This document shows positions 20,167 to 30,046 of a stretch of 64,000 bases of DNA, piece after piece. The DNA is taken from assembly GCF_900099685.1 (NCBI RefSeq), contig NZ_FNDW01000003.1, positions 248,001-312,000 of the forward strand, read 5' to 3'. The DNA is from Chryseobacterium taeanense. GTDB lineage: Bacteria; Bacteroidota; Bacteroidia; Flavobacteriales; Weeksellaceae. The position numbers and the translations under genes are program-made. The first letter of the stretch is position 1. Every line of letters begins with the position of its first letter. The notes below the pieces were generated by a model, which saw nothing but the letters and a program-made list of their open reading frames with translations, was not told the origin of the DNA and made no database searches.

Positions 20167-21267
20167 ATGATTAAATTTTTAGACCTGCAAAAAATTAATT
20201 TAACACATCAGGACGAAATAGAAAAAAAACTTTCTCATGTTTTTCGTTCCGGGTGGTATCTTATGGGACAGGAACTTTCGGCTTTTGAAAGCAGTCTTTC
20301 TCAATATATAGGAACAAAGCATACTATCGGTGTGGCTAATGGATTAGATGCTTTACGGCTCATACTTCGTGGATATATAGAAATGGGAATTATGCAAAAA
20401 GGAGATGAAATTCTCGTACCATCCAATACGTACATAGCTTCTATTCTTGCCATTTCAGACAATGGATTAGTGCCTGTTTTTGTAGAACCAGACATTAATA
20501 ATTATAATATTGATATTGCGAAAATTGAAGAAAATATTACTTCAAAAACAAAAGGAATTCTTATTGTTCATCTATATGGCCGAACTGTTTTTTCCGATAA
20601 GCTTAAAGACTTTGCAGAAAAATATCAGTTAAAAATCATTGAAGACAACGCTCAGGCTATTGGCGCAGAATGGAAAGGTAAAAAAACAGGTAATCTGGGA
20701 GATGCCGCTGGTTTTAGCTTTTATCCCGGAAAAAATCTTGGCGCATTGGGAGATGCCGGAGCTGTTACCACCAATGATGAAAATTTAGCAAAAATAATTA
20801 GGGCATTAGCCAATTATGGATCCGATCAGAAGTACATTAACATCTATCAGGGACTTAACTCAAGATTAGATGAAATTCAGGCAGCTGTGTTGGGGGTTAA
20901 ATTAAAATATATTGATGAAGAAAATTCAACCAGAAAAAAAATTGCAAGAAAATATATTTCGAAAATATCAAATCCAAAAATAATTCTTCCACTATTCCCG
21001 ACTGATGAAAATGAGCATGTCTGGCATTTATTTGTAATCCGAGTACAAAACCGTGAAAAGCTTCAAGAATATCTGACTGAAAATGGCATTCAAACTCTGA
21101 TACACTATCCCATTCCTCCTCATAAGCAAAAAGCCTATAAAGAGTGGAACAGCTTATCTTTTCCAATAAGTGAAAAGATTCACGAAGAAGTATTAAGCCT
21201 GCCTATTTCTCCTGTAATGACCGAAGAAGAAACGGATAAAGTCATAGAAATTGTGAATCGATTTTAA
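20167..21267 (+). CDS. fdtB: DegT/DnrJ/EryC1-type sugar aminotransferase (FdtB/QdtB-like)
   Basis: 366 residues, a PLP-dependent sugar aminotransferase. [11 protein letters not shown] (cofactor-phosphate region), [17 protein letters not shown], and the PLP lysine K189 in [12 protein letters not shown] are all in place. With an FdtA-type isomerase nearby it should aminate C3 of dTDP-3-keto-6-deoxyhexose, giving dTDP-3-amino-3,6-dideoxyhexose. The alternative, a 4-aminotransferase acting directly on the RmlB product, is less likely given the isomerase, but cannot be excluded from sequence alone. Confidence 0.88.
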   Translation: MIKFLDLQKINLTHQDEIEKKLSHVFRSGWYLMGQELSAFESSLSQYIGTKHTIGVANGLDALRLILRGYIEMGIMQKGDEILVPSNTYIASILAISDNGLVPVFVEPDINNYNIDIAKIEENITSKTKGILIVHLYGRTVFSDKLKDFAEKYQLKIIEDNAQAIGAEWKGKKTGNLGDAAGFSFYPGKNLGALGDAGAVTTNDENLAKIIRALANYGSDQKYINIYQGLNSRLDEIQAAVLGVKLKYIDEENSTRKKIARKYISKISNPKIILPLFPTDENEHVWHLFVIRVQNREKLQEYLTENGIQTLIHYPIPPHKQKAYKEWNSLSFPISEKIHEEVLSLPISPVMTEEETDKVIEIVNRF

Positions 21268-21302
21268 AACTTAATTCTCATAAAAGATAAATTCAAGAAA
21301 TC

Positions 21303-22223
21303 ATGACCCAGTTGCCACTTGTTTCGATTTTATGTCTTAGTTACAATCAGGAGCGGTTTGTTGTAGAATCTCTGGAAAGTATAAAATTACAGACTTACAG
21401 TAATATTGAAATTTTAATCTGCGATGATTTTTCCAAAGATAATTCGGTGAAAGTTATCAACAATTGGATTGAAAATAATCCACAACTAAATATTCAGTTC
21501 ATTAATCATCTTCAAAATCAAGGTATTTGTAAATCTTTAAACGAGTTGCTTAATCTCTCGAAAGGAAAATATATTATCACCATAGCATTAGATGATTTGA
21601 TGGAATATGATAAAGTGGAACGACATGTTAACATTCTTGAAAACTCTTCCCAAAATGAAGCTTTGGTATTTTCAAATGCTTACCTAATAGACGATCATTC
21701 GGTACGGTTTCAAAATACATTCATTCCCTATTTTCATAAATACTTAAGCATTGAATCCGGAAACTTTTACGAGACTTTGCTTAATGATAATTTCATTCCT
21801 GCCATGTCTTGTGTCACGAAATCTTCTATAATAAGGGAAATTGGGGGTTGGGACGAAACATTAACCTTTGAAGATTATGATATGTGGTTGAGGTTAAGTC
21901 AAAAATATAATTTCATCTATGATGATTACAAATCATGCAGCTATAGAATACATGCTACAAACTCCCATAAAAAGAAAAATTTTTTAAATGCTTCTTTTTT
22001 CGACATTTATTTAAAACACAAAGAACAGCCTGTCATGAAGAAGAAAATATTAAAACTTATACATCAGGCGTATAAAGAAAAAAAACTGACAGAAAGCCAC
22101 AGAAACTACCTTAAAGAACTTGATAATAAAACGCTTACAGAAAAGTTAATATTAAATAACGCAGGAAATGTCACCTATAATACTTTGCTTTTCTTTCAAA
22201 AAATTTATTATAAAAGCTGGTAA
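21303..22223 (+). CDS. GT2-family glycosyltransferase
   Basis: 306 residues. The GT-A fold is indicated by VSILCLSYNQERFVVESLESI at the N-terminus, ILICDDFSKDNS, and the metal-binding region ALDDLMEYDKVERH. WDETLTFEDYDMWLRLSQ has the acidic/aromatic ED motif of the acceptor side. It should add one sugar to the lipid-linked repeat unit at the cytoplasmic face of the membrane. Donor and linkage cannot be predicted. It is less similar to the three paralogous GT2 genes at 23330, 26828 and 27769. Confidence 0.9.
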   Translation: MTQLPLVSILCLSYNQERFVVESLESIKLQTYSNIEILICDDFSKDNSVKVINNWIENNPQLNIQFINHLQNQGICKSLNELLNLSKGKYIITIALDDLMEYDKVERHVNILENSSQNEALVFSNAYLIDDHSVRFQNTFIPYFHKYLSIESGNFYETLLNDNFIPAMSCVTKSSIIREIGGWDETLTFEDYDMWLRLSQKYNFIYDDYKSCSYRIHATNSHKKKNFLNASFFDIYLKHKEQPVMKKKILKLIHQAYKEKKLTESHRNYLKELDNKTLTEKLILNNAGNVTYNTLLFFQKIYYKSW

Positions 22224-22242
22224 GAATATTTAAAAACATAAA

Positions 22243-23328
22243 ATGAAAACAAAAGCCCGAGCCATAGCATATTATCTCCCTCAATATTACCCTATTCCTG
22301 AAAATGATGAATGGTGGGAAAAAGGCTTTACAGAATGGACGAATGTAACGAAAGCAAAACCGCTTTTTCCGGGACACCATCAGCCAAATTTGCCCTCAGA
22401 ACTTGGATTTTATGACCTCAGAGTTCCTGAAGTAAGAGAGCAGCAGGCGCAACTTGCCAAAGAACACGGCATTGAAGGATTTTGCTATTGGCATTATTGG
22501 TTTGGAAACGGAAAAAGAATTTTGGAACGTACCTTCAAAGAAGTATTAGAAACAGGAAAACCTGATTTTCCGTTTTGCCTTGCATGGGCTAATGAAACCT
22601 GGAAAGGGGTATGGCACGGACTCAATAATCAAATTCTTGCGGAGCAGAAATATCCGGGAACCGAAGATTATGTCACTCATTTTTATGAATTGTTGCCTGC
22701 TTTTCAAGATAAAAGGTATATCCGCGTCAATAATAAACCCCTGTTTGTCATTTACAAACCATTTGATATCCCGGACGTTAATTTTTTTATGGATTTATGG
22801 AATTCTTTAGCCAAAGAAAACGAACTGGAAGGGATTTATTTTATAGGCCACCTTTTCGATTACAGAAGATATCAGGACCTTTTAGATCTTGGATTAGATG
22901 CCGTAAATGTTGTCCGAATGAATGAAGTTGAGCGACAACTTCCAAAACCTAAGCTTAGTTTAAAAGAGAAATTTAAATATAAGCTTAAAAATATTTCTGC
23001 AAATCTGCCTGTCTATAAATATGAGGATGCTATAAAAGTTTTGCTGGGAGACGAATCAAAAAAAGACAATATTATTCCTACTGTTTTCCCAAACTGGGAT
23101 CATTCGCCGAGAAGTAAAGGAAAAACATTGATTCTTCATGATTCTACACCTGAGCATTTCAGAAAACATATACGTGAAGCAATAAATTTCGTAGAAAATA
23201 AACCGGATGATGAAAATATCATATTCATCAAATCCTGGAATGAATGGGCTGAAGGAAATTACCTGGAACCTGATCGCAGATATGGCAGAAGATACCTGGA
23301 AGTACTGAAAGAAGAAAACACAAAATAA
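22243..23328 (+). CDS. WbsX-like (GH99-like) polysaccharide locus protein
   Basis: 361 residues, matching the WbsX family: AIAYYLPQYYPIPENDEWWEKGFTEW at the start, then EHGIEGFCYWHYWFGNGKR, FCLAWANETWKG and SWNEWAEGNYLEPD near the end. The fold resembles glycoside hydrolase family 99, and members are common in O-antigen and capsule loci, where they have been listed as glycosyltransferases. Whether they transfer or hydrolyse is not settled. It lies 1 base from the next gene, so the two are probably co-translated. Confidence 0.88.
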   Translation: MKTKARAIAYYLPQYYPIPENDEWWEKGFTEWTNVTKAKPLFPGHHQPNLPSELGFYDLRVPEVREQQAQLAKEHGIEGFCYWHYWFGNGKRILERTFKEVLETGKPDFPFCLAWANETWKGVWHGLNNQILAEQKYPGTEDYVTHFYELLPAFQDKRYIRVNNKPLFVIYKPFDIPDVNFFMDLWNSLAKENELEGIYFIGHLFDYRRYQDLLDLGLDAVNVVRMNEVERQLPKPKLSLKEKFKYKLKNISANLPVYKYEDAIKVLLGDESKKDNIIPTVFPNWDHSPRSKGKTLILHDSTPEHFRKHIREAINFVENKPDDENIIFIKSWNEWAEGNYLEPDRRYGRRYLEVLKEENTK

Positions 23329-23329
23329 A

Positions 23330-24271
23330 ATGACCATTACAGTAATAATACCGGTTTATAACGCAGAAGCTTTTGTTGAAAAAGCCGTGAATTCTGCGAT
23401 ACAGTTCCCCGAAGTCAAAGAAATACTGCTCATTGATGACGGATCGAAAGATAATTCTTTCCAAATATGCTTAAAAGCGGCACAACAGCATGATATCGTA
23501 AAAGTTCTTCAGCACGCAGACCAAAAAAACCACGGCGTATCCGCTTCCAGAAATCTGGGTATGGACCTGGCTACTTCAGAATTCGTCACCTTCTTAGATG
23601 CTGATGACTATTATCTTCCTAACAGATTCGATGCTGAAAGAAAATACTTTCAAAATCCTAACATAGAAGGCGTTTATGGAGCCATCTCCACAGAATTTGT
23701 AACGGAAAAAGGAAAAGAAATATACCTGGAAAAATTTCTTAACGATAATCTTACCACGGTTTATCAGGAAGCAGAAGGTCTTGAGGTTTTCGAAGGCCTG
23801 TCTGAGATCAATAAAGAACATGGAACATTTTTTTCGATGATTGCCCTCACCATCAGAAAGGCGGCTCTGCAAAGAACGGGACTGAGGTTGAATGAAAAAC
23901 TGAAAATCGGGGAAGACAAAGATTTTATCGTTAAGCTTTCTTATCTGGCGTACCTGAAATCGGGCTTTATCAGTGAGCCGGTTGCTGTACGAACAGGGCA
24001 TGAGAATAACACGATCACTAAAATCAGAAACTATTCTTCGGAATATTTTTATCATCAGTCACTCGTTTTTAAATCATTGTACCGGTGGGGTAAAAAACAA
24101 CGGAAAATGCCTGCTACAGCTCTTGAAGTTTTCAGATATAAATATTTATCATCCAGAATCGCCTGTATGAAAGGAATTGAAAAATATTTTAATTACATCA
24201 TATATACCATTTTCAACCCTAAACTTTTAAAAACAAGATATCGGTATTATGCCCTCAAAAACAATCAGTGA
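23330..24271 (+). CDS. GT2-family glycosyltransferase (paralogue 1 of 3)
   Basis: 313 residues. VIIPVYNAEAFVEKAV, LLIDDGSKDNS and the FLDADDYYLPNRFDAE metal-binding region identify a GT-A glycosyltransferase. It is clearly related, over its full length, to the proteins encoded at 26828 and 27769 (same NHG-SRNLG and DADDYYLPNRF blocks, same spacing, similar C-terminal RTRYRY-like tails). The acceptor-side motif reads GEDKDFIVKLS. Predicted to act in the cytoplasm on the lipid-linked glycan; specificity unknown. Confidence 0.92.
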   Translation: MTITVIIPVYNAEAFVEKAVNSAIQFPEVKEILLIDDGSKDNSFQICLKAAQQHDIVKVLQHADQKNHGVSASRNLGMDLATSEFVTFLDADDYYLPNRFDAERKYFQNPNIEGVYGAISTEFVTEKGKEIYLEKFLNDNLTTVYQEAEGLEVFEGLSEINKEHGTFFSMIALTIRKAALQRTGLRLNEKLKIGEDKDFIVKLSYLAYLKSGFISEPVAVRTGHENNTITKIRNYSSEYFYHQSLVFKSLYRWGKKQRKMPATALEVFRYKYLSSRIACMKGIEKYFNYIIYTIFNPKLLKTRYRYYALKNNQ

Positions 24272-24309
24272 TATTCTTGTCTGATATAAAAATTAAAAAC
24301 ACAAATATT

Positions 24310-24978
24310 ATGATTATCGGAAACGGCATGCTGGCTAATGCATTACGAAAACATGACAGCGATGATGTTCTTTTTTTCGCTTCGGGAGTATCAAACTCAC
24401 AGGAAACGGTCAGAGCTGAATTTGAAAGAGAAATTTCCCTTTTACGTTCTGCTCTAGATCATCACAAAGACAAGAAGCTGGTTTACTTTTCAACCTGCAG
24501 CATTTATGATAGTTCTAAATCTGCAAGTCCATATGTGCAGCATAAAATTAATATTGAACATCTCATTTCTGAAATTTCAGATGATTTTACAATTTTCAGA
24601 ATAGGAAACGCCGTTGGAAAAGGTGGAAATCCAAATACTTTAATCAATTTTCTGAAAAACGCTATTGAAACCGGTAAAAAAATTTCGCTTCATAAAAATG
24701 CAGGTCGAATATTAGTTGATGCCGATGACATTGCAGAATTTGTGTATTCCTTTTTAAATCATTTTAATAACCAACGTATCGATTTTGCTTATCCGTATCA
24801 GTTTACACCATTGGAAATTATACAAAGAATGGAAATATTTATGGCTAAAAAAGCAAATTATGAAACCGTGGAAAAAGGGGCATTATATGATATGGAATTC
24901 GATATAATCGTAAAAGATTATTTCAAAGATATTTCTCCATCAGATTATTTGGATAAAATTTTTAGAAACTATTTATAA
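24310..24978 (+). CDS. NAD(P)-binding sugar epimerase/reductase-like protein
   Basis: 222 residues from the ATG at 24310; a GTG at 24268 gives a longer form overlapping the previous gene, but MIIGNGMLANAL is the natural Rossmann start. The fold is indicated by GNGMLA (short version of GxxGxxG), VYFSTCSIYD, then SPYVQHKINIEHL where the usual YxxxK appears as Y-V-Q-H-K. It is shorter than typical epimerases (about 300). Probable role is modifying a nucleotide sugar in the locus; substrate unknown. It could equally be a 4-ketoreductase. Confidence 0.75.
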   Translation: MIIGNGMLANALRKHDSDDVLFFASGVSNSQETVRAEFEREISLLRSALDHHKDKKLVYFSTCSIYDSSKSASPYVQHKINIEHLISEISDDFTIFRIGNAVGKGGNPNTLINFLKNAIETGKKISLHKNAGRILVDADDIAEFVYSFLNHFNNQRIDFAYPYQFTPLEIIQRMEIFMAKKANYETVEKGALYDMEFDIIVKDYFKDISPSDYLDKIFRNYL

Positions 24979-25031
24979 AAAATAGAACTTAAACATCAAG
25001 TATAAATGAACTTCATTAATAAATACATCCT

Positions 25032-26828
25032 ATGTGCGGAATAGCAGGAATCATAGCCAACAATGCAAAGAATTATAAGGAAGAACTTCAAAAAATGACC
25101 GATGCCATTGCTCATAGAGGTCCCGATTCTTCACATTCCGAATTTTACGACAATGCAGCTCTTGGCCATCGCAGGCTTTCCATCATTGACCTTTCCGAGA
25201 CAGGAAAGCAGCCTATGTTTTCAGTTACAAAAAAAGAATGCATCGTACTTAATGGAGAGATTTACGGATATATGGATATTAAAAACAAATACCATGATTA
25301 TCCTTACCGCGGCAGTTCAGATACAGAAGTAATATTGGCCATGTATCAGAGGAAACAGGAAAATCTTATCCACGAACTTCCTGGAATGTTTGCTTTTGCC
25401 ATTTGGGATAATGAAAGACAACAGCTTTTTTGTGCCAGAGACCGTTTTGGGGAAAAACCTTTCTATTATACAATCGGAAGAAACAATGAATTTATTTTCG
25501 CTTCGGAAATCAAGGCGATTCTTGCATCCGGACTTATTCAGGCAAAGGTAAATCAGGAAGCTCTATCATATTATCTGCAACACGGTTATGTGAGTAGTCA
25601 TCAAAGCATTTATGAAAACATCCACACGTTGCCGCCGGCTCACCAGCTCATCTGGAAAAATGGTGAAATTTGCGTAACAAGATATTACTGCCTTCCGGTG
25701 AAAGACAGAGTTTTGAATCTTTCTGAAGCAAAAGAAGAATTTAATTATCTACTTAAAAAAGCCGTTCAAAAGCAACTGGTTGCGGATGTTGAAGTAGGAA
25801 GTTTTCTGAGCGGCGGGCTGGATTCTTCTTCCATTGTTGCTTTGGTTGCGGATTTTTTGCCTCAACAGACTACCATCAGTTTTGGTTACGATCATGCAGA
25901 AAGCGAATTGAAATATGCAAAAGAAATTGCTTTAAAATACCATACCAATCATATTGAAGTTCATGAAAAGAAAAAAGATCTGGCTACATCATTGCTGAAA
26001 ATATCTCCGTTTTTTGATGAGCCTTTTTCAGATATATCTTTTATTCCTCATTTTGAAATTTGCAGAAATGCAAGAGAAAAGCTCACGGTTGTTCTTTCCG
26101 GAGATGCAGGCGATGAACTTTTCGGAGGGTATGATTTTTACAGAGTTGAAAATTTATTGAGAAATCATTTCAGTTATAAAAACATCATTGCAAAATTTGG
26201 TTTAAGGTTATATCAAAAGTTCAGACCTGTTTCCTTTTTAACGCAGAAAAACCTTGAATATGAAAATATACTCGATTTTCATCAGAATTTTGTACGAAAT
26301 GCATTCAATAAAGAAGAAAGAACGGCCTTGGGAATTTCAGCAAACTACCAACAGTCATTTAGCTTTTCCCCCAACACCAGTTCTCTCAATGATATTATGC
26401 GAATAGATCTTGAAGGATATGTTCCGGGAAATATGATGGTAAAATCTGACAGGATGGCAATGGCGAATTCACTGGAAGTTCGAACTCCTTTTCTTGATAT
26501 AGATTTTGCCGAGTTCTGCATTCAGCTTCCTGAAAATCTTAAAATCAATCACAAAAATGATAAAATTATTCTCCGCGAAGCAATGGGATCTTACTGGACG
26601 GAAAACATCAGAAAACGAAAAAAACAAGGTTTTGGAATGAGTGTAAAAAGCTGGTTTGAGGAAGAAAACCTCATCAAACTGTCCGATGACTTGTTAAAAG
26701 ATCCGGCTCAGAAAGTATTCGATTATATTGATTTTAAAATGACCCAAAAGTTCCTTAACGAGAATCATAAGCACTGGAATTTACTGCAACTGGCGCTTTG
26801 GGCGTACAATAACCAAAAATATTTATAA
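25032..26828 (+). CDS. asnB: Asparagine synthase-like glutamine amidotransferase
   Basis: 598 residues. It begins MCGIAG, so Cys2 is the glutaminase nucleophile; RHRG-like AHRGPDSS and GHRRLSIIDLS follow. The synthase half has the ATP-pyrophosphatase loop SGGLDSSS near 259-266 and SGDAGDELFGGY. The known reaction of the family is ATP-dependent transfer of glutamine nitrogen to a carboxylate. Inside polysaccharide loci such genes are thought to amidate uronic acids. Because ugd is in the same locus, glucuronamide formation is a reasonable inference; a housekeeping AsnB role is the alternative. It overlaps the next gene by one base. Confidence 0.9.
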   Translation: MCGIAGIIANNAKNYKEELQKMTDAIAHRGPDSSHSEFYDNAALGHRRLSIIDLSETGKQPMFSVTKKECIVLNGEIYGYMDIKNKYHDYPYRGSSDTEVILAMYQRKQENLIHELPGMFAFAIWDNERQQLFCARDRFGEKPFYYTIGRNNEFIFASEIKAILASGLIQAKVNQEALSYYLQHGYVSSHQSIYENIHTLPPAHQLIWKNGEICVTRYYCLPVKDRVLNLSEAKEEFNYLLKKAVQKQLVADVEVGSFLSGGLDSSSIVALVADFLPQQTTISFGYDHAESELKYAKEIALKYHTNHIEVHEKKKDLATSLLKISPFFDEPFSDISFIPHFEICRNAREKLTVVLSGDAGDELFGGYDFYRVENLLRNHFSYKNIIAKFGLRLYQKFRPVSFLTQKNLEYENILDFHQNFVRNAFNKEERTALGISANYQQSFSFSPNTSSLNDIMRIDLEGYVPGNMMVKSDRMAMANSLEVRTPFLDIDFAEFCIQLPENLKINHKNDKIILREAMGSYWTENIRKRKKQGFGMSVKSWFEEENLIKLSDDLLKDPAQKVFDYIDFKMTQKFLNENHKHWNLLQLALWAYNNQKYL

Positions 26829-27766
26829 TGCTCAATATTTCTGTCATCATACCGGTTTACAATGCAGCACAGTTTTTAGAAAAATCTGTACAATCTGCCC
26901 TGCATTTTGATGAAGTGAAAGAAATTTTACTGATTGAAGACAAATCAACAGATAACTCACTGGAAATCTGTGAAAAATTAGCTTCAGGAAATTCCAGGAT
27001 AAAACTATTTCAACATCATGATAAAGGAAATCATGGTGCCGGAGCTTCTAGAAATCTGGGAATTGAAAAAGCTACCGGTAATTTTATAGCTTTTCTGGAT
27101 GCTGATGATTATTATCTTCCCAACAGGTTTGAAGCGGATAAAGAAATTTTCAGAGATCCTGCAATTGATGGTGTGTTCGGCGCTATCGGCGTTGAATATC
27201 TTACAGAAAAAGGCAGACAGGAGTTTCAGGCAAAATTTAAAGATATACCTCTTACCACCGTAAACTATCCAGCCGAAGGTGAGGAGGTTTTCAGGGGTTT
27301 GCTCAGTCTTACCCCAAAGATTTTCGGCACGTTTTTTCATTTGAATGCGCTCACCATAAAAAAGTCTGCAATTGAAAAATATAACCTTCGCTTCAATGAA
27401 AACCTAAGAGTACATCAGGATTCAGATTTTAATATAAAGCTTTCTTATTTCTGTCATTTAAAATCGGGTATTATTGATAAAGCGGTCGCAATAAGAGGGG
27501 TTCATGATAACAACAGAATTACCAAGATTATTCAATATTCTCCGGAATATAATGAAAGACAGTTTATTTTGTGGCAGTCTCTCTACCATTGGGCTGTTAC
27601 CAACAATTTACCTTCAGAATACCGAAAAAGGATTTATTTAAGCTTTAAGTCTTTTGATCTTTCCCAACAAAAGGGTTTGAGAAAATATTTCAATATCGTT
27701 TGGGAAGTCATTAAGAACTACGAAATATTAAGAACCAGATACCGATACAATTATTATAAATCATAA
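26828..27766 (+). CDS. GT2-family glycosyltransferase (paralogue 2 of 3)
   Basis: 312 residues, GT-A fold: SVIIPVYNAAQFLEKSV, LLIEDKSTDNS, and FLDADDYYLPNRFEAD with the DxD-type motif. Full-length similarity to the next gene (27769) is highest, including the NHGAG-SRNLGIEKATG block. The acceptor-side motif reads HQDSDFNIKLSYF. Start overlaps the asnB stop by one base. Sugar specificity unknown. Confidence 0.92.
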   Translation: MLNISVIIPVYNAAQFLEKSVQSALHFDEVKEILLIEDKSTDNSLEICEKLASGNSRIKLFQHHDKGNHGAGASRNLGIEKATGNFIAFLDADDYYLPNRFEADKEIFRDPAIDGVFGAIGVEYLTEKGRQEFQAKFKDIPLTTVNYPAEGEEVFRGLLSLTPKIFGTFFHLNALTIKKSAIEKYNLRFNENLRVHQDSDFNIKLSYFCHLKSGIIDKAVAIRGVHDNNRITKIIQYSPEYNERQFILWQSLYHWAVTNNLPSEYRKRIYLSFKSFDLSQQKGLRKYFNIVWEVIKNYEILRTRYRYNYYKS

Positions 27767-27768
27767 TC

Positions 27769-28707
27769 ATGAAAATTTCCGTTATCATTCCTGTCTATAA
27801 TGCTGAAAAATTTTTGACACAGGCTGTAGAATCTGCCCTTCAATTCTCTGAGGTTTATGAAGTTATTTTGATTGAAGATAAATCTCCGGATAATGCTCTT
27901 GAAATCTGCAGGAAACTGGCAGTGATTCATGATAGAGTAAAACTTTTTCAACATCCGGATAAAGAGAATCATGGTGCCGGACCTTCAAGAAATCTCGGAA
28001 TTGAAAAGGCTACAGGTGATTTCATCGCATTTCTTGATGCCGATGATTATTATTTGCCCAACAGATTTGACGCTGAGAAGGAATTATTTAAAAAGCTTAA
28101 TGTAGATGGGGTATATGGGGCGCTGGGAGTTCATTATTATTCCGAAAAAGCGAAGGCCGATTACTATAAAGTATTTGGAAACCGATTAACTACAATATAT
28201 AAAAAACACAAGCCCGAAGATGTTTTTCCAGGACAGTTGGGTATGAAAGGTAGTTTTGGGCTGATCCATCTGGATACATTAACGATTCGTAAAAATGCAT
28301 TATACAAGCTGGATACTTTTTTCAAAAAAACATTAAGACTGCATCAGGATACTGAATTTCTGTTCCGGTTGTCATTTTTCACGAATCTCTATCCCGGGAT
28401 ATTAAATGAGCCCATTGCCATGAGAGGTGTTCATGAAAATAACCGGATTACAAAAGTGGATACTCGAAAAATAAATCCTGCCACCACGAGAGTCATGCTT
28501 TGGAGAGAAGTTAATGATTGGGCAGAAGGAGAAGCAGCTATTCCTGATGACGTTAAAATCCATATCAAAAGAATGACCCGCAGTTTTGAAATTGCTATAG
28601 CTCCTTTTTTTAAGAAGTGGTTTATGATTTTAAAATATTTGGTCACTGATTACCCGAGCATCCGTTCCGGATTATATAATATTAATTTCAGACGGGATTT
28701 GATGTAA
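27769..28707 (+). CDS. GT2-family glycosyltransferase (paralogue 3 of 3)
   Basis: 312 residues, the same length as its neighbour. SVIIPVYNAEKFLTQAV, LIEDKSPDNA and FLDADDYYLPNRFDAE mark the GT-A fold, and HQDTEFLFRLSFF the acceptor side. It follows the previous gene by two bases. The pair looks like a tandem duplication that has diverged mainly in the C-terminal half, where the acceptor is bound, so the two probably make different linkages. Confidence 0.92.
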   Translation: MKISVIIPVYNAEKFLTQAVESALQFSEVYEVILIEDKSPDNALEICRKLAVIHDRVKLFQHPDKENHGAGPSRNLGIEKATGDFIAFLDADDYYLPNRFDAEKELFKKLNVDGVYGALGVHYYSEKAKADYYKVFGNRLTTIYKKHKPEDVFPGQLGMKGSFGLIHLDTLTIRKNALYKLDTFFKKTLRLHQDTEFLFRLSFFTNLYPGILNEPIAMRGVHENNRITKVDTRKINPATTRVMLWREVNDWAEGEAAIPDDVKIHIKRMTRSFEIAIAPFFKKWFMILKYLVTDYPSIRSGLYNINFRRDLM

Positions 28708-28718
28708 TAATTCTTTTT

Positions 28719-30035
28719 ATGAAAAGTAAAAATACTTTGTTAGACTTTTTGGTCATTTCCTGTTCTCTTATGTTCATATACATACGGTTGGTTTACTCTT
28801 CAGGGATGCTTACCCCGGACAGTATTCAATATTTTAATCAGGCAAATGATTTCTGGAAGTATAAAGTTAATTTTCCGTTAGGTTATCCCTTAACGATTAA
28901 AACATTAAGTTTTATTACTGGAAGTCTTTTTTCCGCATCCAAACTGATTAATTTGTTTTCATATCTCGGAATTATTATTTTTTCGTACCGAAAGAAATTT
29001 TACTTTTCTCAAACTTTAATTGTTTTTTCATTTTATCCTTTAATAAACTTTTATTCTTACAGCATTTCTGAGCCTTTATATTTTTTCATCAATTATATTA
29101 TTATTTATATCATATCTAAAATTATAGATAGCGGGTTTAGTGCAAAAAGTTCAATTACTTTATTCTTTTTATTCTTCTTGCTGGTTTCAGTACGGTTCTC
29201 CGGAATATTCATATTTGCAGTGTCAATACTTTTTATGTTTTATATCACTTTAAAGAAAAAATATTCTTTGCGATCTTTTTTAAATACTGCTACATTATCT
29301 GCACTCGGAATTATTATATATCTAATAATTAATTATTTATACTGCGGATATATCTTTGGAAAGAGAAGTCATCTTGAAGTAAAACATATTGAATTTTTCA
29401 GTGCTTTTGTTCCGAAAATGATTTTCTCTATTGGTAAGAATTTCAGCATCTTTAATGCAATACTCCATAAAGGAATATTAGCTAAAATATCCTTCTTCCA
29501 TATGTATGTAGGTTTAGGAATGATTTTTTTTCCTGTATTATATGCATTAATTAAAAAAAAGGAAATAAGTGATTTTAGTATATATTTACTTTTCGGATTC
29601 GGCGGTATTCTCGTAAGTCTTTTTTACAGTTATTATATAACTTATATTGATGATTCTATCCGTATTCAGAGTAATGCTTATTTATATCTCATCCTTTTTA
29701 TTGTTATTAACTTGCCAAAGAATACGATCAACTATATTAAAATATTGATTATCGGTATTCTTATATTTAATTCTGTTACGGTGCTTATTTATTCTGAAAA
29801 CATCAAAACTTACATTTCTCGATATGAAAAATTAATTGACAGCTCATCCAGAGATAAAAAAATGTTTATCATTTACAAAAATATAAATGATAATAATGAG
29901 AGAAATGATGCCAGATTGTTGCTTTTCAAAGCAATTCTTATTGATAAAAACTACCAGATAATAGAATCTAACGCTACAGATCATCATGAATTTGAATATT
30001 ATATTCGTACATCTGATATTACAGGTAAACCATAA
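28719..30035 (+). CDS. Multi-membrane-span protein, GT-C glycosyltransferase-like
   Basis: 438 residues with about ten hydrophobic segments and a soluble C-terminal tail of about 80 residues. Near the start, SGMLTPDSIQYFNQA followed by NFPLGYPLTIKTL resembles the first periplasmic loop of GT-C enzymes, where an Asp is catalytic and a PxGYP-type motif follows. It could therefore add a side-branch sugar from a lipid-linked donor on the periplasmic side. A Wzy-like polymerase is the alternative, but less expected with an ABC exporter. Very AT-rich DNA. It converges with the minus-strand gene at 30047, 11 bases apart. Confidence 0.7.
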   Translation: MKSKNTLLDFLVISCSLMFIYIRLVYSSGMLTPDSIQYFNQANDFWKYKVNFPLGYPLTIKTLSFITGSLFSASKLINLFSYLGIIIFSYRKKFYFSQTLIVFSFYPLINFYSYSISEPLYFFINYIIIYIISKIIDSGFSAKSSITLFFLFFLLVSVRFSGIFIFAVSILFMFYITLKKKYSLRSFLNTATLSALGIIIYLIINYLYCGYIFGKRSHLEVKHIEFFSAFVPKMIFSIGKNFSIFNAILHKGILAKISFFHMYVGLGMIFFPVLYALIKKKEISDFSIYLLFGFGGILVSLFYSYYITYIDDSIRIQSNAYLYLILFIVINLPKNTINYIKILIIGILIFNSVTVLIYSENIKTYISRYEKLIDSSSRDKKMFIIYKNINDNNERNDARLLLFKAILIDKNYQIIESNATDHHEFEYYIRTSDITGKP

Positions 30036-30046
30036 ACTTAATGAAT

